Assembly: GCF_018130385.1 (NCBI RefSeq)
Contig: NZ_JAFCLU010000005.1
Span: 62,001 to 126,000, forward strand
DNA from: Bradyrhizobium sp. AUGA SZCCT0283
GTDB lineage: Bacteria; Pseudomonadota; Alphaproteobacteria; Rhizobiales; Xanthobacteraceae
Direction: 5' to 3'
DNA: 64,000 bases
The notes beneath the pieces are model-generated. The model ran no database searches. It saw only the letters and a program-made list of their open reading frames with translations, and was not told where the DNA came from. The position numbers and the translations under genes are program-made. Of this stretch, positions 45,165 through 54,876 are shown in pieces (position 1 is the first letter of the stretch; the number at the start of each line of letters is the position of its first letter).

Positions 45165-45536
45165 ATGAAGCGCTCGATCCACCTTTGCCGGCTGCTGGCG
45201 GTCTTTTTGATCGCAGGCCTCGTATTTGCACCGCTCGCGGCGCGGGCGAACGCGAGTTCTGTGGCATCGATGTCGATGGCCTCCATGACCGACGACGCAG
45301 CGTCCATGTCCGACGACATGCCGTGCTGTCCGGACAAATCGCCGGTGGATTGCGCCGATTGCCCGGTGATGGCGATCTGCATGGTCAAGACGTTGCAGGC
45401 ACAGCCTTCGGCAAGCGTTGCCGAAATTCAGCCGGTCACGCTCCGCATGCTGCTTCCCGTGAGCGACCCGGAAGCGGAAAGCCTTGGTCTTCTGCCGCCG
45501 CCAAAACCTCCCCGATTGCTGGTCCGTCCGGCCTGA
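45165..45536 (+). CDS. Small secreted Met/Cys-rich protein of the copper cluster
   Basis: 123 residues. Signal peptide RLLAVFLIAGLVFAPLAARA, then a Ser/Met/Asp-rich stretch SMSMASMTDDAASMSDDMP and a cysteine block CCPDKSPVDCADCPVMAICM. Met and Cys in this density are typical of periplasmic copper-binding proteins, similar in outline to DUF2946-type proteins next to cus/cop genes. A Pro-rich C-terminus follows. Copper binding is inferred from composition and location. cusB begins 76 bases after its stop. Confidence 0.8.
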   Translation: MKRSIHLCRLLAVFLIAGLVFAPLAARANASSVASMSMASMTDDAASMSDDMPCCPDKSPVDCADCPVMAICMVKTLQAQPSASVAEIQPVTLRMLLPVSDPEAESLGLLPPPKPPRLLVRPA

Positions 45537-45612
45537 CGCCGGACGTCTCGCGGCGCGCCCAGCGCGCCTCCGTGCCGCTTCCGCGGCCGACCAGCACGTA
45601 GAGGATATCAAG

Positions 45613-46845
45613 ATGAAGATGCCATTTTGGCGCGCCGTTGCCGGTGCGATCGCGGGCGTTGCCATGGCCGGCTTCGCCGCGCTTGCCGACGGCAACCATC
45701 AGCATGCGGCGACCGGCGCCGCGACCGCGCCGGCCGATCGCAAGGTCAAGTACTACCGTAATCCGATGGGACTGTCGGACGTTTCGGCTACCCCCAAGAA
45801 GGACTCGATGGGGATGGATTACATCCCCGTCTATGAGGGCGAGGACAGCGACGAGGGGACGGTCAAGGTCTCGCCGGGCCGGATCCAGCGCTCCGGCGTC
45901 AAGTCGGAGCCGGCCGCGATGCGCGTGATCCGCACGACCGTCCGCGCCCCCGGCACCATTCAGCTCGACGAGCGCCGCGTCTCCGTGATCGCGATGCGCT
46001 CCGAAAGCTATGTCCAGAAGGTCGCCGACGTCACCACCGGCGCGCATGTCGTCAAGGGACAGCCGCTGATGGAAATCTACAGTCCGGCGATTTCGTCGGC
46101 GGCGGCCGAATACATCTCGACGCTCAATTCCAAGGTCACCGGTGGCGACGGGCCCTATGGCAAGGGCTCGCGCCAGAGGCTGATGAATCTCGACCTGCCG
46201 GAAGCGGCCATCGCCGCCATGGAAAAGGGCCGCAACGTCCCGATCGGGATCGAATGGACGTCGCCGCGCGACGGCATCGTTCTCGAACGCAACGTGACCG
46301 AAGGCATGCGCGCCCAGCCCGGCGAGACCCTGTTCCGGATCGCCGATCACTCGGTGGTGTGGGCGATCATCGACGTCGCCGAGCGCGATCTGGGGGCGAT
46401 GGCCGCGGGCCAGCGCGCCGTGGTCCGCGCGAGAAGTTTTCCCGGGCGGGAATTTTCGGGAAGAATCAACGTGATCTATCCGCAGATTACCAAGGAGACG
46501 CGAACGGCGCGGATGCGCGTCGAATTGCTCAATCCGGAACTGCTGTTGATCCACGACATGTATGTCGATGCCGAGATCGAGACCGGCAGCGCGGAATCCG
46601 TGCTCGCCATTCCCGAAAGCGCGGTGCTGGACAGCGGCAGCCGGCAGGCCGTGCTGGTGGACAAGGGAGAAGGGCGGTTCGAGCCGCGCGAAGTCAAGCT
46701 CGGCCATCGCGGCGAGGGCTATGTTGAGGTCCGCGAGGGCCTCGCCGAGGACGATCCGGTGGTGACATCAGCCAATTTCCTGATCGATGCCGAAAGCAAT
46801 CTGAACGCGGCGCTGAAGGGCTTTGCCGAGGGAGCCCAGCCATGA
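45613..46845 (+). CDS. cusB: Cu(I)/Ag(I) efflux periplasmic adaptor CusB
   Basis: 410 residues. After a signal peptide comes a heavy-metal-binding-domain-like block (KVKYYRNPMGLSDVS, DSMGMDYIPVYEGE) that keeps Met residues but lacks the usual CPMHP cysteine and histidine. The barrel-sandwich hybrid follows (SYVQKVADVTTGAHVVKGQPL), with the hairpin, RND-type beta-barrel and membrane-proximal domains. It links CusA to an outer-membrane channel. The stop overlaps the cusA start in ATGA, so the two are coupled. ATG 45613 has GAGG upstream. Confidence 0.94.
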   Translation: MKMPFWRAVAGAIAGVAMAGFAALADGNHQHAATGAATAPADRKVKYYRNPMGLSDVSATPKKDSMGMDYIPVYEGEDSDEGTVKVSPGRIQRSGVKSEPAAMRVIRTTVRAPGTIQLDERRVSVIAMRSESYVQKVADVTTGAHVVKGQPLMEIYSPAISSAAAEYISTLNSKVTGGDGPYGKGSRQRLMNLDLPEAAIAAMEKGRNVPIGIEWTSPRDGIVLERNVTEGMRAQPGETLFRIADHSVVWAIIDVAERDLGAMAAGQRAVVRARSFPGREFSGRINVIYPQITKETRTARMRVELLNPELLLIHDMYVDAEIETGSAESVLAIPESAVLDSGSRQAVLVDKGEGRFEPREVKLGHRGEGYVEVREGLAEDDPVVTSANFLIDAESNLNAALKGFAEGAQP

Positions 46846-49800
46846 TCGCCCGCCTCATCGCGTGGTCGGCGCGCAATCTGCTGCTGGTGTTCTTCGGCAC
46901 GACCTTCGCCGCCGCCGCAGGCCTCTATGCGCTTGCGCACCTGCCGCTCGACGCCATTCCGGACCTCTCGGATACGCAGGTGATCGTCTATACGGAGTAT
47001 CCGGGGCAGGCGCCGCAGGTGATGGAGGACCAGGTCACCTATCCCCTGACCACGGCCATGCTCACGGTACCCCGCTCGAAGGTCGTGCGCGGCTTCTCGT
47101 TCTTCGGCGTGTCGTTCGTGTATGTCATCTTCGAGGACGGCACCGACATCTACTGGGCGCGTTCCCGGGTGCTGGAATTCCTCAACAGCGCGGCCTCGCG
47201 GCTGCCCGCCGGCGTGACGCCGACGATCGGTCCCGATGCCACCGGCGTCGGCTGGGTCTACCAATACGCCGTGATGTCCAAGGAACTGAATCTCGCTGAC
47301 ACCCGCGCGATCCAGGACTGGAATCTGAAATTCGCGCTGGCCAAGGCGGAGGGCGTCGCCGAGGTCGCCAGCGTCGGCGGGTTCGTGCGGCAATACAACG
47401 TCGTGCTCGATCCGCAGCGCATGCGCGATCTCGGCATCACCATGGCGAAGATGCGCGACGCGATCCGCGCCAGCAACACCGACGTCGGCGGCCGCACCGT
47501 CGAACTGTCCGAGTTCGAATACGTCATCCGCGGCAGGGGCTATCTGAGGGGAATCAACGACCTCGGCAATGTCGTGCTCAAGGCCAGTAACGGCACGCCG
47601 GTGCTGCTCAGGGACATCGCGCGCGTCGAACTGGGGCCGGACGAGCGCCGCGGCATTACCGAGCTCAACGGCGAGGGCGAGGTGGCCAGCGGCATCGTGC
47701 TGCAGCGTTTTGGTGTCAATGCGCTGGACGTGATTCAAAACGTCAAGAAACGCTTTGCGGAAATCGCTTCCAGCCTGCCGAAATCGGTCGAGATCGTGCC
47801 GGTCTATGACCGCTCCAACCTGATCAATGCGGCCATCGACACGCTCAAGAACACGTTGCTGGAGGAGTGCATCATCGTTGCATTGGTGTGCATCGTGTTC
47901 CTGCTGCACGTCCGCAGCGCGCTGGTTGCGATCCTGATGCTGCCGGTCGGCGTCCTGATGGCATTCGGCGCGATGAAGCTGTTGGGGCTCGGCTCCAACA
48001 TCATGAGTCTCGGCGGCATCGCGATCGCGATCGGCGCGATGGTGGATGCGGCGATCGTCATGATCGAGAATGCCCACAAGCATCTCGAACGGGCCAAACC
48101 CGGGCAATCCCGCGTGGCGATACTGATCGAGGCGGCAGCCCAGGTCGGCCCGGCGCTGTTCTTCAGCCTGTTGATCATCACGGTATCGTTCATGCCGATC
48201 TTCACGCTGGAGGCGCAGGAGGGCCGCCTGTTCAGCCCGCTCGCCTTCACCAAGACGTTTGCGATGGCGGCGGCAGCGGTGCTTTCTGTCACGCTGGTGC
48301 CGGCGCTGATGTTGGTGTTCGTGCGCGGCAAGATCATTCCGGAGCACAGGAACCCGATCAACCGTTTCCTGATCTGGATCTACCGACCGGTCATCAAGGC
48401 GGTGATGCGCGGCAAAATAGTCGTGATCCTGATCGCGCTCGCCGTTCTGGCGGTGACGGTGTGGCCGGCCCGGCAACTCGGCACCGAGTTCATGCCCAAT
48501 CTGCACGAGGGTACGCTGCTCTACATGCCGACCACGCTGCCCGGACTTTCCGTCACCAAGGCAGCCGAATTGCTGCAGATGCAGGACCGGATCATCCGGA
48601 GCTTTCCCGAAGTGGCCTCGGTGTACGGCAAGGCCGGCCGCGCGGCAACCGCGACCGATCCGGCGCCGACCGAGATGTTCGAGACCATCATCAATCTCAA
48701 ACCGAAGGCCGAATGGCGGGCAGGGCTGACGCTCGAGGGCCTGACGGCCGAAATGGACAAGGCGCTGCAATTTCCGGGCGTCTCCAACGCCTGGACCCAG
48801 CCGATCAAGGCGCGCATCGACATGCTCTCGACGGGCATCCGCACCCCGATCGGCGTCAAGGTGATCGGTACTGATCTGGTCGAGATCGACCGCCTGGCCA
48901 AACAGGTCGAGCAGGTGCTGCGGACGGTGCCGGGGACGTCATCGGCCTATGCCGAGCGCGGCATCGGCGGCTACTATCTCGACATCGTGCCCGACCGCGC
49001 GGCACTGGCGCGCTACGGCATCATGATCCAGGACGTGCAGGACGTCATCGCGACCGCGCTCGGCGGGCAGACCGTGACGACCACGGTCGAAGGCCGCCAG
49101 CGTTTCAGTGTCAACATGCGCTATCCCCGCGACCTGCGCAGCGACCCCGCGTCGATCGCGCGCGAGGTTCTGGTGTCGATGCCCGCGGGCGGCGCGGTGC
49201 CGCTGGGCGAGGTGGCCAAGGTCGCGCCGGCGCGCGGGCCGACTTCGATCCGGACCGAGAACGGCCAGCTCGCGGTCTACGTCTATGTCGATATCAGGGA
49301 CCGCGACATCGGCGGTTATGTGGCCGATGCCAAGCAGGCGGTGAACGCCAGCATCCAGTTTCCGCCGGGCGCCTACCTGATGTGGAGCGGCCAGTATGAG
49401 TATCTGGAGCGGGCGGCGGCGCGGCTCAAGATCGTGGTGCCGGTGACGCTCGCGATCATCCTCCTCTTGCTCTATCTCAACTTCCGCTCGCTGACGGAAA
49501 CGCTGATCGTGATGCTGTCGCTGCCGTTCGCGCTGGTCGGCGGCCTCTGGCTGATGTGGTGGCTCGGCTTCAACCTGTCGGTCGCCGTCGTGGTCGGCTT
49601 CATCGCGCTGGCCGGCGTCGCCGCCGAGACCGGCGTGGTGATGCTGATCTACCTCAACCAGGCGCTGGACGAGCGGCGGGCGCGCAAGGCGGCCGAAGGC
49701 GGCGCGCTGACGCGCAACGACCTCTACGACGCCATCATGGAAGGCGCGGTCGAACGCGTGCGTCCGAAGATGATGACGGTGGTCGCCATCATGGCCGGAC

Positions 49801-50033
49801 TGCTGCCGATCATGTGGAGCACCGGCACCGGCTCGGAGATCATGCAGCGCATCGCGGTGCCGATGATCGGCGGCATGATCTCCTCGACGCTGCTGACGCT
49901 GATCGTGATTCCGGCCGTATTTGGCATTGTCAGGGGATTTGGGCTGCCCGCCGATCCCGAACAAGGCAGGCCCGCCGCGGCGGTGGCGAAGCACCCGAAG
50001 CAAGACCAGCGCATGACGGCGCCGGTTGAATGA
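46842..50033 (+). CDS. cusA: Cu(I)/Ag(I) efflux RND pump CusA
   Basis: 1063 residues, twelve helices and two large periplasmic loops. The helix-4 signature AIAIGAMVDAAIVMIENAHK matches the monovalent (CusA, HME4) branch and not the CzcA divalent branch; TEFMPNLHEGTLLYMPTT is the usual start of the second half. It expels Cu(I)/Ag(I) from the periplasm with CusB. No cusC/outer-membrane factor gene is adjacent. The last 40 residues diverge from the usual CusA end, and a second, more typical 3' end survives as a fragment at 50772. Confidence 0.95.
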   Translation: MIARLIAWSARNLLLVFFGTTFAAAAGLYALAHLPLDAIPDLSDTQVIVYTEYPGQAPQVMEDQVTYPLTTAMLTVPRSKVVRGFSFFGVSFVYVIFEDGTDIYWARSRVLEFLNSAASRLPAGVTPTIGPDATGVGWVYQYAVMSKELNLADTRAIQDWNLKFALAKAEGVAEVASVGGFVRQYNVVLDPQRMRDLGITMAKMRDAIRASNTDVGGRTVELSEFEYVIRGRGYLRGINDLGNVVLKASNGTPVLLRDIARVELGPDERRGITELNGEGEVASGIVLQRFGVNALDVIQNVKKRFAEIASSLPKSVEIVPVYDRSNLINAAIDTLKNTLLEECIIVALVCIVFLLHVRSALVAILMLPVGVLMAFGAMKLLGLGSNIMSLGGIAIAIGAMVDAAIVMIENAHKHLERAKPGQSRVAILIEAAAQVGPALFFSLLIITVSFMPIFTLEAQEGRLFSPLAFTKTFAMAAAAVLSVTLVPALMLVFVRGKIIPEHRNPINRFLIWIYRPVIKAVMRGKIVVILIALAVLAVTVWPARQLGTEFMPNLHEGTLLYMPTTLPGLSVTKAAELLQMQDRIIRSFPEVASVYGKAGRAATATDPAPTEMFETIINLKPKAEWRAGLTLEGLTAEMDKALQFPGVSNAWTQPIKARIDMLSTGIRTPIGVKVIGTDLVEIDRLAKQVEQVLRTVPGTSSAYAERGIGGYYLDIVPDRAALARYGIMIQDVQDVIATALGGQTVTTTVEGRQRFSVNMRYPRDLRSDPASIAREVLVSMPAGGAVPLGEVAKVAPARGPTSIRTENGQLAVYVYVDIRDRDIGGYVADAKQAVNASIQFPPGAYLMWSGQYEYLERAAARLKIVVPVTLAIILLLLYLNFRSLTETLIVMLSLPFALVGGLWLMWWLGFNLSVAVVVGFIALAGVAAETGVVMLIYLNQALDERRARKAAEGGALTRNDLYDAIMEGAVERVRPKMMTVVAIMAGLLPIMWSTGTGSEIMQRIAVPMIGGMISSTLLTLIVIPAVFGIVRGFGLPADPEQGRPAAAVAKHPKQDQRMTAPVE

Positions 50034-50138
50034 GATGAATCGTGCTCTACGTAACGATCGTCGGCGCGATTGAGCTACGTGAGCTTCGTCCGTCGGTCAC
50101 TCCGAAAGTGACAAAATCCGGGCTGAAGGAAACGGACC

Positions 50139-50750
50139 ATGGGCTTCTACAACGACGTCATCTTGCCGAAGGTTTGCGATCTCGCGATGCGGAACAAGCA
50201 GCTTCGGCCGTATCGCGAGCGGGTGATCGGCACGGCCGAAGGCCGCGTGCTCGAGATCGGGATCGGTTCGGGCCGGAACCTGCCCTTCTATCGGCCACAA
50301 GTAACGGAATTGCTGGCGCTGGAGCCGGCTCCGAAACTCCTGACCATGGCCCGTGAGGCTCTGCGCCCGGGCATGCAGGTCAACTTCATTGAGGCGTCAG
50401 CAGAAGCCATTCCCCTCGACGATCGCAGCGTGGATACGGTCGTGACGACCTGGACCTTGTGCAGCATTCCAGATGCCGCGATGGCGCTCACCGAAATGCG
50501 TCGCGTGCTTCGGCCGAGCGGCAAGCTCTTGTTCGTCGAGCATGGCATGGCGCCGGACAGGAATGTGCGGCGCTGGCAGGACTGGCTGACGCCGGCCTGG
50601 AAGCGCATCAGTGGCGGCTGTCATCTCAATCGCCCGATCGGCGCGATGATCGAAAGTGCCGGCTTCAGGATTGATCGGATGGAAACCGGCTATATGCCTG
50701 GACCCAAGGCGATGACGTTCATGTATGAGGGCAGCGCTCGACCGGGCTAG
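50139..50750 (+). CDS. Class I SAM-dependent methyltransferase (UbiE/METTL7-like)
   Basis: 203 residues. The start FYNDVILPKVCDLAMRNKQL and motif I VLEIGIGSGRNLPFY resemble the METTL7-like methyltransferases, whose human members methylate thiols; the bacterial substrate is unknown. Motifs II/III are VTTWTLCSIPDAAMAL and GKLLFVEHGMAPD. AAGGAAACGG precedes the ATG. It is wedged between the 3' end of cusA and a duplicate scrap of that end, so it may have arrived by the recombination that made the scrap. Confidence 0.85.
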   Translation: MGFYNDVILPKVCDLAMRNKQLRPYRERVIGTAEGRVLEIGIGSGRNLPFYRPQVTELLALEPAPKLLTMAREALRPGMQVNFIEASAEAIPLDDRSVDTVVTTWTLCSIPDAAMALTEMRRVLRPSGKLLFVEHGMAPDRNVRRWQDWLTPAWKRISGGCHLNRPIGAMIESAGFRIDRMETGYMPGPKAMTFMYEGSARPG

Positions 50751-50771
50751 CGAATCGGTGGCGATAGAGCA

Positions 50772-50948
50772 CCCGGCTCGGAGATCATGCAGCGCATCGC
50801 GGTGCCGATGATCGGCGGCATGATTTCATCGACGCTGCTGACGCTGATCGTTATTCCGGCGATCTATACGCTGCTGAAGAGAGCAGAGCTTGGAAAGGTG
50901 TCTGTGGCGAAAGCGGAGCCCGGACAAGCAGGAGCCAGTGTAATCTAG
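50772..50948 (+). pseudogene. 3' fragment of a second cusA-type gene
   Basis: Codes [38 protein letters not shown] and a short tail to TAG. Bases 50773-50860 match 49828-49915 of cusA at 85 of 88 positions (three differences) with an offset of 945 bases; beyond that the two diverge completely. The fragment's IYTLLKR end is the more typical CzcA/CusA ending. No start codon or 5' part is present. Confidence 0.85.
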
Positions 50949-51135
50949 GCGCTGTTTGCAACCTGGTTGAGCTGACCGCCTGGAGGTAGGTTCCCACCAC
51001 AACTTGTGATGCCTTTCACCATCGCCCCAAAAAAAATCAGATAGGCTTGGTTTACCCGAAGCCACTTGCGTGGGGCGTACGTGTCCGTTGATCCATTTTA
51101 GATCCCATTTGACATCTCCCTCCCAGGAGGAACAC

Positions 51136-52458
51136 ATGCCAGATCTTGCAAGAAGTCATGCCGTGGTTATTGGCGCCGGCATGGCCGGCCTGACGGCCGC
51201 TCAGGCGATCTCAGGGCATTTCGGGAAAGTCACGATCATCGAGCGCGACGTGCTTCCTGCCGAGGCCGTGCCACGAAGCGGCACGCCGCAGGCCCAGCAC
51301 GCCCATATGCTGCTCGCGGGCGGGCTGAAGGCCCTGCAGACCCTGTTTCCGGGTTTTGAGAACGATCTTGCGGAAGCGGGCGCGGTGAATATCCGCACGG
51401 GTAAGGATATAAGGTTCGAGCGCCCCGGCTTCGATCCTTTCCCGATTCGCGATCTCGGCATCCACATTTTCTGCATGTCGCGCCCACTGCTCGAAGCCGT
51501 TACGCGGCGACGCGTTCTGCAGAGCCCGAACATCGACATTCGCGTGCACTCCCGCGTGACCGGGCTTGTCGCATCACGCGATGCAACGCGGGTCGAGGCG
51601 GTCCGCTACGATAGCGAGGATGGTCCTGTGACCCTGGAAGCCAACCTGGTTGTTGAAGCCTCCGGCCGCTGCGGCCTGACGCTGCGGCTGCTCGAAGAGC
51701 TTTCTCTGCAGAAGCCCGAAGCAACCGAGATCGGCATTGATCAGGCGTACGCGAGCACCATCGTCGAGCGACCGCCCGATCACAATGCCGACTGGCTGGG
51801 CAATATCACGCTGCCGTCCGCACCCGCCAGCAGCCGCGGAGCGTTCCTGTTTCCGATCGAGAAGCAGCGATGGCTGCTTTCCGTCGGCGGCAATCATGGC
51901 GATGCGCCGCCGGGCGACCGCGCGGGATTCATGGATTTCGTCAGGAGCCTGCGCACCCCGACCATCTATGACGCGGTCAGGGATGCCCGGCCGCTGACGG
52001 ATATCGTCCGCTACCAGCTGCCTTGCAGCACGCGACGGCATTTCGAGCGCCTGGAGTCTTTCCCGGCAGGGCTGCTCGCGACAGGCGATGCCCTCTGCCG
52101 CTTCAACCCGGTCTTCGGCCAGGGCATGAGCGTGGCAGCGCAGGAAGCCGTGATCCTGGACCGGTTGCTGGCGGAAGGTGTCCCCATGGAGCGGCTGGCG
52201 CGTGACTTCTTCGCTGCCATCCAGGACACCATCGCGACGCCGTGGGGCGTTGCCGTCAGCGATTTCGTCTATCCTGCCACGCGCGGCGTTCGGCCCGCCG
52301 ACCTCGCCCAGCGCCTGCAATACGGCATGGCCTTGACCAAGCTCGCCGCTGACGATCCCGAGGTGCACCGGCTGACCGTGGAAGTCTCGCAGCTGCTCAA
52401 GCCGCAGGCTGCGCTACGTGAGCCAGCGCTCGCGGCGCGCGTGATATCGCTGATATGA
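51136..52458 (+). CDS. FAD-dependent monooxygenase-like oxidoreductase
   Basis: 440 residues. The N-terminal Rossmann turn AVVIGAGMAGLTAAQAI and the distal FAD motif GDALCRFNPVFGQGMSVAAQEA define the UbiH/squalene-epoxidase/halogenase-like flavoprotein group. The HAHMLLAGGLKAL and GCGLTLRL segments are typical of the epoxidase-like branch. It probably hydroxylates or epoxidises a lipid or terpenoid; substrate unknown. AGGAGGAACAC gives a strong ribosome binding site. An epoxide-hydrolase-like gene follows 19 bases after its stop. Confidence 0.88.
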   Translation: MPDLARSHAVVIGAGMAGLTAAQAISGHFGKVTIIERDVLPAEAVPRSGTPQAQHAHMLLAGGLKALQTLFPGFENDLAEAGAVNIRTGKDIRFERPGFDPFPIRDLGIHIFCMSRPLLEAVTRRRVLQSPNIDIRVHSRVTGLVASRDATRVEAVRYDSEDGPVTLEANLVVEASGRCGLTLRLLEELSLQKPEATEIGIDQAYASTIVERPPDHNADWLGNITLPSAPASSRGAFLFPIEKQRWLLSVGGNHGDAPPGDRAGFMDFVRSLRTPTIYDAVRDARPLTDIVRYQLPCSTRRHFERLESFPAGLLATGDALCRFNPVFGQGMSVAAQEAVILDRLLAEGVPMERLARDFFAAIQDTIATPWGVAVSDFVYPATRGVRPADLAQRLQYGMALTKLAADDPEVHRLTVEVSQLLKPQAALREPALAARVISLI

Positions 52459-52477
52459 CTGAAATGCGGGGGACGTG

Positions 52478-53431
52478 ATGGACTTTGTCACCGTGAAGAA
52501 CGGAGCGATCGAGCTCAATGTGGCGGTCAGCGGCTCGGGCCCGCTGGTCGTATGCGTACATGGATTCCCGGAGCTCTGGTACTCCTGGCGGCACCAGATG
52601 GCGCACTTCGTGGCACGGGGCTTTCGGGTGGCCGCGCTCGACGTGCGCGGCTACGGCCGAAGCTCGAAGCCAAATGAAATCTCGGCCTATACGCTACGTC
52701 ATCTCGCGTCTGATGTCGTTGCCGTGATCGATCATGTGGGAGATGGCTCGGCCATTCTGTTCGGCCACGACTGGGGCGCGCCCATCGTGTGGCATACGGC
52801 ACTGCTTCACCCGGAGAAGGTCAGGGCGGTGGCCGGTCTGAGCGTGCCGTTCCGTCCGCGCGGACCCGCGCCTTTCATCGAACTGGCCCGATCCCTCTAC
52901 AAGGGGCGTTTCTTCTATCAGATCTACTTCCAGCAGGAGGGCGTCGCGGAGGCGGAGCTGGATGCGGACATCGCAGGCGCCCTGCGCAGGGTCTATTTTG
53001 CGCTGTCCGGGGAGGCGCCCCACAATCAATGGCTCACGCCGAAATCGCCCGAGGCAAGGCTGCTGGATGGGCTCGTTGATCCGCAGCCCTTTCCGGACTG
53101 GATGAGTGAGAGCGATCTGGCCGTCTATGTCGATGCCTTCAGGGCCGGCGGCTTTCGCGGCCCGCTCAACCGATACCGCGCGCAGACCCTCGACTTCGCT
53201 GATCTCGCCGAATTGAGCGGACGCGGCATTACCCAGCCATCGGCCTTCATCGCCGGCGAGCGCGACCCCGTGCGCGCCTTCATTCCAGGTATGGACCTTT
53301 ACGCCGAGCCCGGAATCGCCTGCTCCGATTTCCGCGGCTCCACCATTATCCCGGGGATCGGACATTGGGTGCAGCAGGAGGCGCCATACGAGACCAACGC
53401 GGCGCTCGAAGCGTTCGTCCGGGGGCTGTAG
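52478..53431 (+). CDS. Alpha/beta hydrolase, epoxide-hydrolase type
   Basis: 317 residues. The oxyanion motif HGFPE (28-32), nucleophile D98 in FGHDWGAP (Asp, not Ser, so haloalkane dehalogenase/epoxide hydrolase chemistry), cap-domain tyrosines FYQIYF, charge-relay acid near GERDPV, and H296 in GIGHWVQQEAP are all present. It should open an epoxide to a diol; another halide or ester substrate is possible. The preceding GTG would add one residue; ATG is used. Co-directional with the flavoprotein, so the two may act in sequence. Confidence 0.9.
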   Translation: MDFVTVKNGAIELNVAVSGSGPLVVCVHGFPELWYSWRHQMAHFVARGFRVAALDVRGYGRSSKPNEISAYTLRHLASDVVAVIDHVGDGSAILFGHDWGAPIVWHTALLHPEKVRAVAGLSVPFRPRGPAPFIELARSLYKGRFFYQIYFQQEGVAEAELDADIAGALRRVYFALSGEAPHNQWLTPKSPEARLLDGLVDPQPFPDWMSESDLAVYVDAFRAGGFRGPLNRYRAQTLDFADLAELSGRGITQPSAFIAGERDPVRAFIPGMDLYAEPGIACSDFRGSTIIPGIGHWVQQEAPYETNAALEAFVRGL

Positions 53432-53708
53432 TACGGACGGCGCCTCGCGCGACAAGATCGATCTCTTCGCCAATCGCAGACACCATTGGCCTGCACATCC
53501 GAAGTCCGCTTTGGGTCCCAATAACGGACTCTGGTACCGCAGTAAGTGGCAGCATCAATCATCTCGTCAGCACGCAGCAAGAAGGGGTTCGGGAACGGTC
53601 AAGCCAACTGCCTTCGCGCTCGCCAGGCGTCATTGAAGTTGGTGACAGGGAGGTCACCGGTTTGGGCGAATTCCCCCTCACCAGTGGAAAAGTGGCCAAC
53701 CGTCGGCA
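53432..53708. other. Convergent intergenic region
   Basis: About 280 bases between the epoxide-hydrolase-like gene and the end of the ABC operon. A frame in it has no credible start or domain. I saw no clear terminator. Confidence 0.4.
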
Positions 53709-54800
53709 TTAGATAGCCGCCTCGGTCTGCGCGTCGAAAACGTGAAGCCTGGAACGCCGCATGGCAACGCGCAGCTTGTCGGCCACTCTCACCCTCGCGG
53801 TCGGCTCGACGCTTGCCACCATGATGCTCTCGCCGACCTTCATATCGAGCAGGATTTCCGAGCCGAGTTGCTCGACCACCTCAATCACAGCATCGAAGCA
53901 CGGGTGGTCGAGATCAGCGCTACCCGCCACGGTGAGGTCCTCCGGCCGCACACCGAGTATGACCTCGCGCCCGATATGGCCGCGCAGGCGCTGCGCGATC
54001 TCGTCCGGCAGCTTGATGCGCAGGCCGGAGTTCTCGGCGATCAACGATCCGTCCGCCTCGGTCACCGTAACGGCGGCGAAATTCATGGCCGGGGAGCCGA
54101 TGAAGCCGGCGACGAACTTGTTGGCTGGCTGATTATACAGCTCGAGCGGCTCCCCGACCTGCTGCACCACGCCGTCCTTCATGACGACGACCCGGTCACC
54201 CAGCGTCATCGCCTCGACTTGATCGTGGGTAACGTAGATGGCGGTGGTGCCGAGACGCAGATGCAGCTTCTTGAGCTCAACTCGCATCTGCACCCGCAGC
54301 TTGGCATCGAGGTTCGACAGCGGCTCGTCGAACAGGAACACGCGGGGGTGCCGCACGATGGCTCGGCCCAAAGCCACCCGCTGGCGCTGGCCGCCAGAGA
54401 GCTGCCGCGGCTTGCGCTTTAGCAATTCGCCGATGCCGAGGATGTCGGCCGCCTCGTGCACGCGCTTCTCAATCTCGGGCCTTTCGAATTTGCGCATCTT
54501 CAGGCCGAATGCCATGTTGTCGTATACGCTCATATGCGGGTAGAGCGCGTAGTTCTGGAACACCATGGCGATGTCGCGGTCCATGGGCGCAAGTGCGTTG
54601 ATCACGTTGCCGTCGATTGAGATATCGCCGGAGCTGATCGCTTCCAGCCCGGCGATCATCCTGAGCGTCGTGGTCTTGCCGCAGCCGGACGGTCCGACGA
54701 ACACCACGAACTCCTTGTCGCGGATCTGCAGATTGACGTCTTTGACAGCGTGCACGCTGTCAAAGAACTTGTTGATCCCCTTGAGGACGACCTGGCCCAT
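53709..54800 (-). CDS. ABC transporter ATPase, UgpC/MalK type
   Basis: 363 residues. Walker [15 protein letters not shown]-loop [14 protein letters not shown], signature [15 protein letters not shown], Walker [13 protein letters not shown] and H-loop VTHDQVEAM, plus the C-terminal OB/TOBE domain ([11 protein letters not shown]) of the carbohydrate-uptake group. Last gene of a four-gene importer read from 58052. ATG 54800 matches the family start ([13 protein letters not shown]); the upstream frame is not used. Confidence 0.94.
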   Translation of the reverse strand: MGQVVLKGINKFFDSVHAVKDVNLQIRDKEFVVFVGPSGCGKTTTLRMIAGLEAISSGDISIDGNVINALAPMDRDIAMVFQNYALYPHMSVYDNMAFGLKMRKFERPEIEKRVHEAADILGIGELLKRKPRQLSGGQRQRVALGRAIVRHPRVFLFDEPLSNLDAKLRVQMRVELKKLHLRLGTTAIYVTHDQVEAMTLGDRVVVMKDGVVQQVGEPLELYNQPANKFVAGFIGSPAMNFAAVTVTEADGSLIAENSGLRIKLPDEIAQRLRGHIGREVILGVRPEDLTVAGSADLDHPCFDAVIEVVEQLGSEILLDMKVGESIMVASVEPTARVRVADKLRVAMRRSRLHVFDAQTEAAI

Positions 54801-54876
54801 TCGCTTCCACCTGCCTCCCACCGGCCTATGCGCAGTCTGCATGCGCGCTTTCGAATCCCCTTGATCCGTGGTGCTG

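Noticed and set aside
46719..48770. 683-residue minus-strand open frame across cusA
   Set aside because: Antisense shadow of a well-defined RND pump, with Arg/His-rich composition and no domain.
50826..51137. 103-residue minus-strand frame beside the cusA fragment
   Set aside because: It overlaps the cusA scrap in antisense and has no ribosome binding site or domain.
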